From positions 46,672 to 53,357 of the forward strand of contig DDSN01000053.1 of NCBI GenBank assembly GCA_002343395.1: 6,686 bases of DNA, given 5' to 3'. The notes under the pieces were generated by a model. The model ran no database searches. It was given only the letters and a program-made list of their open reading frames with translations, and was not told where the DNA came from. The stretch is from Hyphomonadaceae bacterium UBA2389 (lineage in GTDB: Bacteria; Pseudomonadota; Alphaproteobacteria; Caulobacterales; Aquidulcibacteraceae). Positions 1 through 5,622 of this stretch are shown here, in pieces. Within the stretch, counting starts at the first letter, position 1. Each line of letters starts with the position of its first letter. The position numbers were made by a program, and so were the translations under genes.

Positions 1-1
1 G

Positions 2-610
2 AACACGCACTGGCACCCCGATCATGCCGGCGGCAACGCCGCGATCAAGACCAAGACAGGCGCGCGCGTCACCGGCCCTGGCGAAGTGGAGCGTATCGGG
101 ACAGCACCAGATCGCGTAGTCGCGGGAGGCGATGTGGTTTCGCTGGGCGCCCACACAGCGCGGGTTCTAGATGTCCGCGGCCACACGCTCGGCCATCTGG
201 CCTATGTGTTCGACGCCAGCAACGTCGCGTTCGTCGGCGACGCGCTTTTCTCTCTCGGTTGCGGGCGCATCTTCGAAGGCACGCCTCAGCAGATGTGGGC
301 AAGCCTTCAAAACATCGCCGCCCTGCCCGCGTCGACGACGCTGTACTGCGCTCATGAATACACGCAATCCAATGCGCGCTTCGCGCTGAGCGTGGATGCT
401 GAAAATCCCGCGCTTGTGGCGCGGGCAGCCGAGATCGAAGCGCTTCGCGCGCGCAGCGCGCCTACTGTGCCCATGACTCTAGCCCTTGAAAAGGACACCA
501 ACCCCTTCCTGCGCGCGCCGCTGCTCAAAGCGGCGCTCGGCATGCCGAACGCGCAGGATTGGGAAGCGTTCGCGGAAATTCGCCGCCGCAAGGACACCTT
601 CAAGGGCTGA
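2..610 (+). CDS. gloB: Hydroxyacylglutathione hydrolase (glyoxalase II), C-terminal part, 5' end outside window
   Basis: Glyoxalase II hydrolyses S-lactoylglutathione to D-lactate and glutathione, the second step of cytoplasmic methylglyoxal detoxification. The visible 202 residues are in frame from base 2 to the TGA at 608-610; roughly the first 50 residues of a ~250-residue family member are missing. The fragment opens in the metallo-beta-lactamase motif THxHxDH (THWHPDH, fragment residues 2-8). The other metal ligands follow in order: His61 in RGHTLGH, Asp80 in AFVGDALFSLGCG, and His118 in YCAHEYT. The glyoxalase II C-terminal domain is present too, with NPFLR (167-171) and the basic RRRKDTF end (195-201) that contacts glutathione in characterised homologues. 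All ligands expected in this part are intact, so the enzyme should be active. It converges on the CDF transporter gene with only 4 bases between stops. Promoter and start are not visible. Confidence 0.95.
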   Translation, partial: NTHWHPDHAGGNAAIKTKTGARVTGPGEVERIGTAPDRVVAGGDVVSLGAHTARVLDVRGHTLGHLAYVFDASNVAFVGDALFSLGCGRIFEGTPQQMWASLQNIAALPASTTLYCAHEYTQSNARFALSVDAENPALVARAAEIEALRARSAPTVPMTLALEKDTNPFLRAPLLKAALGMPNAQDWEAFAEIRRRKDTFKG

Positions 611-623
611 CGGCTCAGCAACC
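604..623. terminator. Small hairpin spanning both convergent stop codons (gloB / CDF transporter)
   Basis: GCTGA (606-610) pairs perfectly with TCAGC (615-619) around the loop CGGC. Two further G-C pairs (604-605 with 622-623) follow across an AA bulge. The stop codons of the two facing genes form the stem. Three of the pairs are automatic, because two convergent TGA stops are always complementary. No T-tract follows on either strand, so this is at best a weak bidirectional 3'-end structure. Confidence 0.25.
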
Positions 624-1538
624 GGCGCAATCGTCGCGCCGCGCTTGCTCCACCTGCACGGTGACGTGCGCAATGCCGAAGCGTTGCTTTATGCCGCCCG
701 CGATCACCTTCAGGAACACGTCGTCGCTTCCAGCCGGCCGTTCAATATGCGCGGTGAGCGCAGCGCGCGTAGCGCTCATCGCCCAGACGTGCAGATCGTG
801 AACGGCGGCGACCCCTGGTTGCTCAAGTAGAAACGCCCGGACCGCGGCGACATCGATGCCGGGCGGCGCCGCGTCAAGCGCGAGGTCAAGCGACTCACGC
901 AACAATCCCCAGGTTCCAACCAGTATCACGACAACCACCGCGATCGAGGCGAGGGGGTCAATCCAAGCGGCGTGCGTGAGCCACATCAGCGCACCCGCGC
1001 AAATCACCGCCGCCGAAACGCCCGCATCCGCGAGCATGTGGAGGAAGGCGCCGCGTGCATTCACGTCATGTGTGCGCCCCCTCAGAAACAGCAGCGCTGT
1101 CGCCCCGTTGATCGCCACGCCCGCCGCCGCCACCGCCATAACGACAAGCGGCGCCGTCTCCTGGGGAACCATTAAGCGCTTGCCGGCCTCGACCAAGAGC
1201 CCGCCGCACGCCGCCACCAACACCAGCGCGTTGGCCAACGCAGCAAGAACGGTGGCCTTGGAGAATCCATAAGTACGCTTATCGCTCGCGCCGCGCCTCG
1301 CCAACCACGCCGCTCCGCCCGCCAGCGCCAAGCCCAGGACATCTGAAAGATTGTGCGCGGCGTCGGACAAGAGCGCGGTCGAGTTCGCCCAGAACCCCGC
1401 CGCGCACTCAAGCGCTACGAAGCCCAAATTCAACGCGATCGCGACGGTATAACGTTTGTCGCCTGGGGGCGCGTGATCGTGATGAACGTCGTGTTCGTCA
1501 CCATGCGTGTGGTGATGATGATGCGCGTGTCCGTGCAT
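615..1538 (-). CDS. Cation diffusion facilitator (CDF) family zinc-type efflux transporter
   Basis: A 307-residue inner-membrane antiporter expected to export Zn2+ (possibly Co2+ or Cd2+) to the periplasm in exchange for protons, similar to CzcD/ZitB. The first 22 residues hold 12 histidines, a cytoplasmic metal-binding head. About six hydrophobic segments lie between residues 31 and 215. The HxxxD pairs of zinc-type CDFs are in the second (His62-Asp66, HNLSD) and fifth (His167-Asp171, HMLAD) helices. A cytoplasmic ferredoxin-like domain follows (about 225-300, with HDLHVW at 247-252), and the protein ends in CAGC, a second possible metal site. The ATG at 1538 is the only usable start: no ATG, GTG or TTG lies in frame between it and the upstream in-frame stop at 1602-1604. 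No clear ribosome site precedes it. It is last in the - strand unit, 43 bases after nudC. No metal-responsive operator was recognised. The exact metal cannot be told from sequence. Confidence 0.93.
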   Translation of the reverse strand: MHGHAHHHHHTHGDEHDVHHDHAPPGDKRYTVAIALNLGFVALECAAGFWANSTALLSDAAHNLSDVLGLALAGGAAWLARRGASDKRTYGFSKATVLAALANALVLVAACGGLLVEAGKRLMVPQETAPLVVMAVAAAGVAINGATALLFLRGRTHDVNARGAFLHMLADAGVSAAVICAGALMWLTHAAWIDPLASIAVVVVILVGTWGLLRESLDLALDAAPPGIDVAAVRAFLLEQPGVAAVHDLHVWAMSATRAALTAHIERPAGSDDVFLKVIAGGIKQRFGIAHVTVQVEQARRDDCAGC

Positions 1539-1581
1539 GACGAAGATGTGAGCGAAATCGTCGTCGCCGGCAAGCGCGCGC

Positions 1582-2493
1582 TTAGCGCAACGCCCATGTC
1601 TTTAGCAATTGATGCGCAATCGCGAACGGCGGTGGGCAGAACGCGCCCTGGAACGATCCCGCGATCAGCGCGCGCGCCTCCTCGCGGCTGAACCAGCGCG
1701 CGCTCTCAAGCTCGTGCGGGTCAATACGCTCAGCGTCGTGGGTGACCTCCGCCAGCGCGCCGATCATGAGCGAATGTGGAAATGGCCAAGGCTGAGTCGA
1801 ATGCAGCGTCACCTCGCTTACGATCAAACCGGCCTCCTCCAACGTCTCGCGCGCCACCGCCTCTTCTATGGTTTCGCCCGGCTCGATGAAGCCAGCGAGC
1901 GCGGAGTGCATGCCGCGCGGCCACGCGCGCTGACGCCCCAACAGACACTTGTCGCTGAACGTCGGCAACATGATGCAAACCGGGTCGACACGCGGGAAGT
2001 GCTCAGCTTTGCAGGCGGGGCAATCGCGCTTCCAACCGGCTTCCACAATCAGCGTCGCAGCTCCGCAATTGGCGCAAAAACCGTGACGCGCGTGCCACTC
2101 GAACACAGACTTCGCAGGACCTAGGATGGCGAGTTCGTTGCGTGTGAGCCTAGGCCCCAATGCTCGCAGGTCATCGAAACGACCAAGATCAGCGAGCAAC
2201 TCGCCGTCGGTCGCCACGACCGCGAAGTGCGGTGTTTGTTCGCGATCTAGCCCCAGAAACAGTAACGGCGCTTCTTCCGATGCAATCCGGCACAGCGTAT
2301 GCGCGCCAAGCCAGCCGATAGCCACCTCACCTGCCCGCTCCACCACGAACGGCCGGTGCTGAAAGAACGGGACGACCTTTGTGTTCGAATGCTCGAGCGC
2401 GGCGTTGATCCACTCCCTATCGCGACGGTGATGCGCCGCGCGATCAAGCGGCGAGCGCGTGAAAGCGTTGGGGTTTTCCGGCAGCAACGTCAT
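1582..2493 (-). CDS. nudC: NAD(+)/NADH pyrophosphatase, Nudix family (NudC)
   Basis: NudC hydrolyses NADH/NAD+ to NMN(H) and AMP and, in characterised homologues, removes NAD caps from RNA 5' ends. The 303 residues show the family's full order: an N-terminal domain (about 1-125), a four-cysteine zinc ribbon (Cys140, Cys143, Cys158, Cys161) and the Nudix domain. The Nudix box at 201-223 fits Gx5Ex7REUxEExGU (G201, E207, R215-E216, E219-E220, G222), except that Thr217 takes the place usually held by a hydrophobic residue. The NADH-type signature SQPWPFPxS follows as TQPWPFPHS (233-241), with Thr for the first Ser. The ATG at 2493 overlaps the upstream stop as ATGA, and no good ribosome site is seen, so translational coupling is likely. 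E. coli NudC is 257 residues; this one has a longer N-terminal half. All zinc and Nudix catalytic residues are present. Confidence 0.95.
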   Translation of the reverse strand: MTLLPENPNAFTRSPLDRAAHHRRDREWINAALEHSNTKVVPFFQHRPFVVERAGEVAIGWLGAHTLCRIASEEAPLLFLGLDREQTPHFAVVATDGELLADLGRFDDLRALGPRLTRNELAILGPAKSVFEWHARHGFCANCGAATLIVEAGWKRDCPACKAEHFPRVDPVCIMLPTFSDKCLLGRQRAWPRGMHSALAGFIEPGETIEEAVARETLEEAGLIVSEVTLHSTQPWPFPHSLMIGALAEVTHDAERIDPHELESARWFSREEARALIAGSFQGAFCPPPFAIAHQLLKTWALR

Positions 2494-2849
2494 TCGCGAA
2501 CCAGTGACTGCAGCGCACGGCCGCTCCCCGGAGCGGTCGTGAACCCGTCAGGCGCGGGACCGCCGCTCATATTGATGCAAAACCGCCAACCGCCTTCGGT
2601 CAGCTCATAGACGCCGCTATTGATGTTGCCCGCCTCGGGCCCGTGCTCAAACGCAAGCGAAAAGATCGCCGGCGCCGTGGCGTCATCCACGCTTACACGC
2701 CCGGAATAATCCGCTCCCATTCCCGTCGACACGAAGCGGTCCCCGTCAACGCTAATGCGCGCGTTGACGTATGCCGCTGCTGGCACACTGACGCCATCGA
2801 TTTCCAGGCTATTGATGCGCCACTTGCCTTGGAGGTCCCGCAGGCTCAC
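2490..2849 (-). CDS. Small protein resembling the TIGR03067 family, function unknown
   Basis: A 119-residue protein with no signal peptide or membrane segment, so probably cytoplasmic. It resembles the TIGR03067 domain, best known from large paralogous sets in Planctomycetes. It opens LQGKWRINSLEIDG (6-19), has a middle DxFxFEHGPE-like strand (about 63-72), then SGVYEL (78-83) and ends with the PGSGRAL signature (107-113). The pattern of short strands suggests a lipocalin-like or META-like beta-barrel. No catalytic role is established. The start is GTG at 2849, chosen because GGAGG (2856-2860) sits 6 bases upstream and because the codon overlaps the methyltransferase stop as GTGA. Its own stop overlaps the nudC start as ATGA. 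This placement implies production in step with both neighbours. Recognition is from memory of the family pattern; a profile search would settle it. Confidence 0.75.
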   Translation of the reverse strand: MSLRDLQGKWRINSLEIDGVSVPAAAYVNARISVDGDRFVSTGMGADYSGRVSVDDATAPAIFSLAFEHGPEAGNINSGVYELTEGGWRFCINMSGGPAPDGFTTAPGSGRALQSLVRE

Positions 2850-3640
2850 CGTGCGCCTCCGCCTGCCGGACGCCGGAACCGCAACACGAACTGATCGGTG
2901 TGGCCTCGGATATCGGATTCAAATACACGCAATGAGCGATCGTCCGCGGGATTGCGCAACACATCGCTCTCTCCGTCGAGCACAAAGCCCGCCGCCGTGA
3001 GTTCGCGCACGACTTGCGCGCGATCTATGCGGTGCGATGCTGTCGCGCCATCGACGCCGACGGGAGCGCCGTCGGGCGCCGCGTGATCGATGATAACAAG
3101 CACGCCGCCCGGCCTCAACGCCGCGAACACTTCTTGGTTCAGCGCTGGCACATCAATGTTGAGCTGTCGGAGGTGAAAGTCGTGGTAGATCTGCGAGATA
3201 AAGATCGCATCAAGCGGCTCATCAGCCGACCACCCAGCGTAACCCTGCTGAAGCACGGTCACATTGGGATAGCTTGGCGCCACGGCGAGGATCGCGCGCG
3301 GCGGACGATCCGGCGCATTCGGACGGTCGACGGCGAAAACCCGGCCTGTTTCGCCGACCGCCACCGAAAACAAACGCGTGTAATAGCCGCCGCCTGGACC
3401 AACATCCGCAACACGCCAGCCCTCGCGCACGCCGGTGAAAGCGAGCACGTCGCCCGGGTGACGGAGCGCGTCGCGCTCTCGGTCAGCCTGAGGGCGGCGG
3501 TCGTCCGCCAGCGCCGCCACGATGTGCGGCGATTGGGGGGTTACAGCCGGCGCCTCGGCCAGCATGATGCCGGGCACCGCCCCGCCCGCGCACGCCCCAA
3601 GAACCGCCGCCGCAGCCAACCCGATGATCAACGCTCGCAT
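2846..3640 (-). CDS. Predicted lipoprotein with class I SAM-dependent methyltransferase fold (COG4798-like)
   Basis: A 264-residue protein. The N-terminus is a lipoprotein signal: Arg2, a hydrophobic run (3-15) and the lipobox LGAC with Cys17. No Asp follows the Cys, so outer-membrane sorting would be expected. The rest is a Rossmann methyltransferase. SAM motif I is VADVGPGGGYYTRLF (77-91), an acidic residue of strand 2 is Asp105 (VFAVD), the motif II region is LDAIFISQIYHDFH (143-156), and LRPGGVLVIIDH (175-186) is the post-II strand. It ends TDQFVLRFRRP, as remembered for the COG4798 'predicted methyltransferase' group, whose members often carry signal peptides. Substrate is unknown, and SAM supply outside the cytoplasm is unexplained. 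The ATG at 3640 is backed by GGAGG (3646-3650) 5 bases upstream. It is first gene of the - strand unit. A degenerate enzyme using the fold for ligand binding remains possible. Confidence 0.85.
   Translation of the reverse strand: MRALIIGLAAAAVLGACAGGAVPGIMLAEAPAVTPQSPHIVAALADDRRPQADRERDALRHPGDVLAFTGVREGWRVADVGPGGGYYTRLFSVAVGETGRVFAVDRPNAPDRPPRAILAVAPSYPNVTVLQQGYAGWSADEPLDAIFISQIYHDFHLRQLNIDVPALNQEVFAALRPGGVLVIIDHAAPDGAPVGVDGATASHRIDRAQVVRELTAAGFVLDGESDVLRNPADDRSLRVFESDIRGHTDQFVLRFRRPAGGGAR
2856..2860 (-). promoter_or_regulatory. Ribosome binding site deciding the GTG start of the TIGR03067-like gene
   Basis: GGAGG on the - strand, 6 bases before the GTG at 2849. It lies inside the end of the methyltransferase gene and supports a GTG start overlapping that gene's stop. 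Confidence 0.75.
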
Positions 3641-3707
3641 GCCAACCTCCGCTCCCGGGGGACATAGCCGCTCCGCGACAGCTTGTCTTCTGCGCTAGTA
3701 TCCCGCC
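3641..3707. promoter_or_regulatory. Divergent intergenic region between the methyltransferase and arfB
   Basis: These 67 bases must hold the start signals for the - strand four-gene unit and probably for arfB. GGAGG (3646-3650) is the methyltransferase ribosome site. No strong -35/-10 pair is visible on either strand. A possible - strand pair is AAGACA (3689-3684) with TATGTC (3666-3661) at 17 bases, matching consensus poorly in the -10. On the + strand TAGTAT (3696-3701) is too near the GTG at 3708 to give a usual leader, though a leaderless transcript is conceivable. A short inverted repeat, GACA-gct-TGTC (3677-3687), lies midway and may be chance. Confidence 0.45.
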
Positions 3708-4130
3708 GTGATTCCGGTGACCGCCACCCTCGCGCTCGATGAACGCGACCTCGACGAGCGCTTTGTCCGCGCGGCCGGCCCTGGCGGCCAGAACGTCAAC
3801 AAGGTTTCAACCGCCGTCGAGTTGCGGTTTCGCCTGGGCGGTTTCACGCAAATGCCAGACGATGTGCGCGCGCGGCTGGCAACCCTGGCGGGACGGCGGC
3901 TCACATTAGACGGAGAGATCGTCATCCGCGCCGACGAGCACCGCACGCAAGAACGCAACCGGGAGGCAGCGCTGGCGCGTCTTGTCGCGCTCGTCGAACA
4001 GGCGACGCACAAGCCAAAGCCGCGCCACAAGACCAAGGTGCCGCGCGCCGAGCGCCAGCGCCGCATGGATCACAAATCGCGACGCTCCGATATCAAGGCT
4101 GGTCGCGCACGGCCACGCGGCGAGGATTGA
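3708..4130 (+). CDS. arfB: Alternative ribosome-rescue factor ArfB (YaeJ), peptidyl-tRNA hydrolase
   Basis: ArfB frees ribosomes stalled at mRNA ends without a stop codon: its basic tail enters the empty mRNA channel and its GGQ loop hydrolyses the peptidyl-tRNA. It backs up tmRNA trans-translation. The protein is 140 residues, the same length as E. coli ArfB. The class I release-factor catalytic loop is RAAGPGGQNVNKVST (21-35), with GGQ at 26-28. No codon-recognition domain is present, which separates it from RF1/RF2. A linker leads to a strongly basic tail (about 102-137) with the KTKxP...R...K pattern that docks in the mRNA channel. The start is GTG at 3708; the resulting MIPVT opening matches what I recall of alphaproteobacterial homologues. 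No clear Shine-Dalgarno sequence precedes it, which may mean a leaderless or weakly translated message. It converges on rmuC with 15 bases between stops. Confidence 0.94.
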   Translation: MIPVTATLALDERDLDERFVRAAGPGGQNVNKVSTAVELRFRLGGFTQMPDDVRARLATLAGRRLTLDGEIVIRADEHRTQERNREAALARLVALVEQATHKPKPRHKTKVPRAERQRRMDHKSRRSDIKAGRARPRGED

Positions 4131-4145
4131 TCAGACGCTTATACA

Positions 4146-5516
4146 CTAACGCCCACGCTTAGCCGCCAGGGGCGGCGGGGTCAGTTCCAGCTGTTCCGGC
4201 GGCGCAAGCGGGCGGGGAGCAGCATCGATCGGCGCTACCTGCTTGATCTCCTTCCCCGCGTCAGCGGCTCCCAATTCTTTGAACTTACGCCCCGTCACCA
4301 TTACCCGCGTTTCAATGTTGTGGGTCATCGTGTTGAACGCGGAGACAGAGTTGCCGAGCGCTTTTCCCAGATCCCCCACGTTATCTGCAATCTGACTAAG
4401 GCGCTCATAGAGTAAACGGCCCAGCGCGGCGATCTCCTGGGCGTTCTTGGCGCTCTGCTCCTGACGCCAGCCGAAAGCGATGATGCGCGCGAGCGCCACC
4501 ATGCCAGAGGGGCTGGCGATGATCACTTTACTCGAGAACGCGTCATCCTGCAGCGTGTGATCGCGCTCCAAGGCTTCATGTAAGAGATTGTCGCCCGGAA
4601 CGAACATGACGACGAAGTCGACTGTGTCGGTATTCGGCAGATGCTTCCAATATTCCTTCGAGGACAGCGCTTTCACGTGATTGCGCAATTCGGAAGCATG
4701 TTTCTTCAAAAGCAATTCGCGCGCCGCTTCGTCCGGCGCTTCGATAGCGTCGAGGAAGGCCGAGAACGCTACCTTCGAATCTACGACAACGCTGCGCCCG
4801 CCCGGCATCTTGACCACGACATCAGGGCGCAACTTGCCGCCATCGCCGTCGACAGTGGTTTGTTCCTCGAAGTCGACGCGCGGCGCCAACCCCCCCATCT
4901 CGAGCGCGTTGCGCAAACTGTGCTCGCCCCAGCGCCCGCGCGCCTTCGGGCTCTGCCGCAGCGCATGAACAAGCTTGCCCGTGACGTTCTGGGTTTCCTT
5001 CAGCGTGTCGCCGATCGTGCGCATTTGCTGCGCCAGCGCGCCTTGCTCCTCCTTGCGCGACTTCTCCAACGTCTCAACCTGCGCCGTGAGTTTCGCCAGC
5101 GCCTCCTGCGCGGGCGTGACGACATCCTTCACACTGCCTTGTGCGGCTTGCCGATGTTTCTCAAAGGTCTCGTTCGCCAGAGAGAGAAAGCGCTGCTGGT
5201 TGGCGTCGAGCGCCTTGGCCGCCAACGCGGCGAAATGTTCGGTGAGAGCCTTGGCATGTTCCTCGGCGGCGGCCTGACGCGTCGCGGCCGACGCCTTTTC
5301 AGCGGCCAGTTCGGCGGCGAGCTTGCTGGTCTCCGTCCGCAGGGCGTCACATTCGGCGACGGCGCGATCGCGCTCGGCGCGGATCATGTCGACGCCCTCA
5401 AAGCGCGCCTTCGCGGCGGCCGCCGCCTCTTGCGCCTTGGCGGCGCGATAGGCGAACCAGGCCGCGGCGGCGAGCGAGGCGAGCGCCAGGAGCAAGAACG
5501 GGAGCGATTCGGTCAT
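4146..5516 (-). CDS. rmuC: DNA recombination protein RmuC
   Basis: RmuC limits inversions at short inverted repeats in E. coli and is thought to act on DNA structures; its precise biochemical activity is not settled. The 456-residue protein starts with one membrane segment (about 5-23). A long Ala/Glu/Lys-rich coiled coil follows (about 24-180), then the conserved RmuC domain. Landmarks are GRWGE (194-198), LRPDVVVKMPGGRSVVVDSKV (229-249) with the PD-(D/E)xK-like Asp232 and Asp246-Ser-Lys248, and VMFVPGD (303-309). A variable Pro-rich tail closes the protein (about 427-456). It is probably anchored in the inner membrane with the domain in the cytoplasm. The ATG at 5516 gives the expected membrane start, but only a weak ribosome site is seen. 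It stands alone: divergent from the HIG1 gene across 106 bases and convergent with arfB. Length and domain order are usual for the family. Confidence 0.95.
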   Translation of the reverse strand: MTESLPFLLLALASLAAAAWFAYRAAKAQEAAAAAKARFEGVDMIRAERDRAVAECDALRTETSKLAAELAAEKASAATRQAAAEEHAKALTEHFAALAAKALDANQQRFLSLANETFEKHRQAAQGSVKDVVTPAQEALAKLTAQVETLEKSRKEEQGALAQQMRTIGDTLKETQNVTGKLVHALRQSPKARGRWGEHSLRNALEMGGLAPRVDFEEQTTVDGDGGKLRPDVVVKMPGGRSVVVDSKVAFSAFLDAIEAPDEAARELLLKKHASELRNHVKALSSKEYWKHLPNTDTVDFVVMFVPGDNLLHEALERDHTLQDDAFSSKVIIASPSGMVALARIIAFGWRQEQSAKNAQEIAALGRLLYERLSQIADNVGDLGKALGNSVSAFNTMTHNIETRVMVTGRKFKELGAADAGKEIKQVAPIDAAPRPLAPPEQLELTPPPLAAKRGR

Positions 5517-5562
5517 TGCCGCAGACTAGCGGTTTTCCGGCGCCGCGACTTTGGCGTGGATG

Positions 5563-5571
5563 TGGTATAAT
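5563..5571 (+). promoter_or_regulatory. Extended -10 promoter of the HIG1-type / adenosyltransferase unit
   Basis: TGGTATAAT is a perfect TGn extension joined to a perfect TATAAT hexamer (5566-5571), unusual in such GC-rich DNA. No good -35 lies at 16-18 bases; GCGACT (5545-5550, spacer 15) is the nearest GAC-bearing candidate. Extended -10 promoters can work without a -35. The transcription start would be near 5578. Confidence 0.7.
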
Positions 5572-5609
5572 GTTGATCTTGCGCAATGGCGCGCGGCGAG
5601 GCCAGCCTC

Positions 5610-5614
5610 AAGGG
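5610..5614 (+). promoter_or_regulatory. Ribosome binding site deciding the start of the HIG1-type gene
   Basis: AAGGG lies 8 bases before the ATG at 5623. It favours this start over the in-frame ATG at 5551, which lies upstream of the -10 hexamer and would not be in the message. Confidence 0.65.
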
Positions 5615-5622
5615 TACACGTC

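Larger units (their letters stand above)
5517..5622. other. Divergent intergenic region between rmuC and the HIG1-type gene
   Basis: These 106 bases hold the extended -10 promoter described separately, a leader of about 45 bases and the ribosome site for the HIG1-type gene. The leader is far too short for a cobalamin riboswitch, although the second gene of the unit acts on cobalamin. No convincing rmuC promoter could be picked out on the - strand. No operator-like large inverted repeat is visible. Confidence 0.6.

Noticed and set aside
1353..1691. + strand open frame rich in Val/Met across the start of the CDF gene
   Set aside because: The repetitive ATG/GTG pattern is the reverse complement of His codons in the transporter's metal-binding head.
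1609..2124. 171-codon + strand open frame opposite nudC
   Set aside because: Shadow frame; the - strand carries intact zinc-ribbon and Nudix motifs.
3014..3667. 217-codon open frame on the + strand, opposite the methyltransferase gene
   Set aside because: Its Arg-rich translation matches no known family, and it runs through the methyltransferase ribosome site. The - strand gene has a strong ribosome site and clear motifs.
3677..3687. GACA-gct-TGTC inverted repeat as a regulator site
   Set aside because: Four-base arms are too short to separate from chance, and no known operator is matched.
4135..4161. Direct repeat ACGCTTA (4135-4141 and 4155-4161) between arfB and rmuC
   Set aside because: Only seven bases, two copies, no flanking mobile gene or inverted ends; compatible with chance.
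4162..4176. Perfect 6-base inverted repeat GCCGCC-agg-GGCGGC as an arfB/rmuC terminator
   Set aside because: It lies inside the rmuC coding end, has a 3-base loop and no T-run on either side; GC-rich coding sequence produces such repeats often.
4641..5570. 309-codon open frame on the + strand, opposite rmuC
   Set aside because: It is the antisense shadow of a GC-rich, Ala/Arg-rich coding region. Its translation is low-complexity Arg/Leu/Gly with no family features, and RmuC on the other strand is unambiguous.
5572..5622. Possible cobalamin riboswitch ahead of the HIG1-type / adenosyltransferase unit
   Set aside because: The leader is about 45 bases, much shorter than a B12 riboswitch (around 200 bases), and no B12-box-like sequence is seen.
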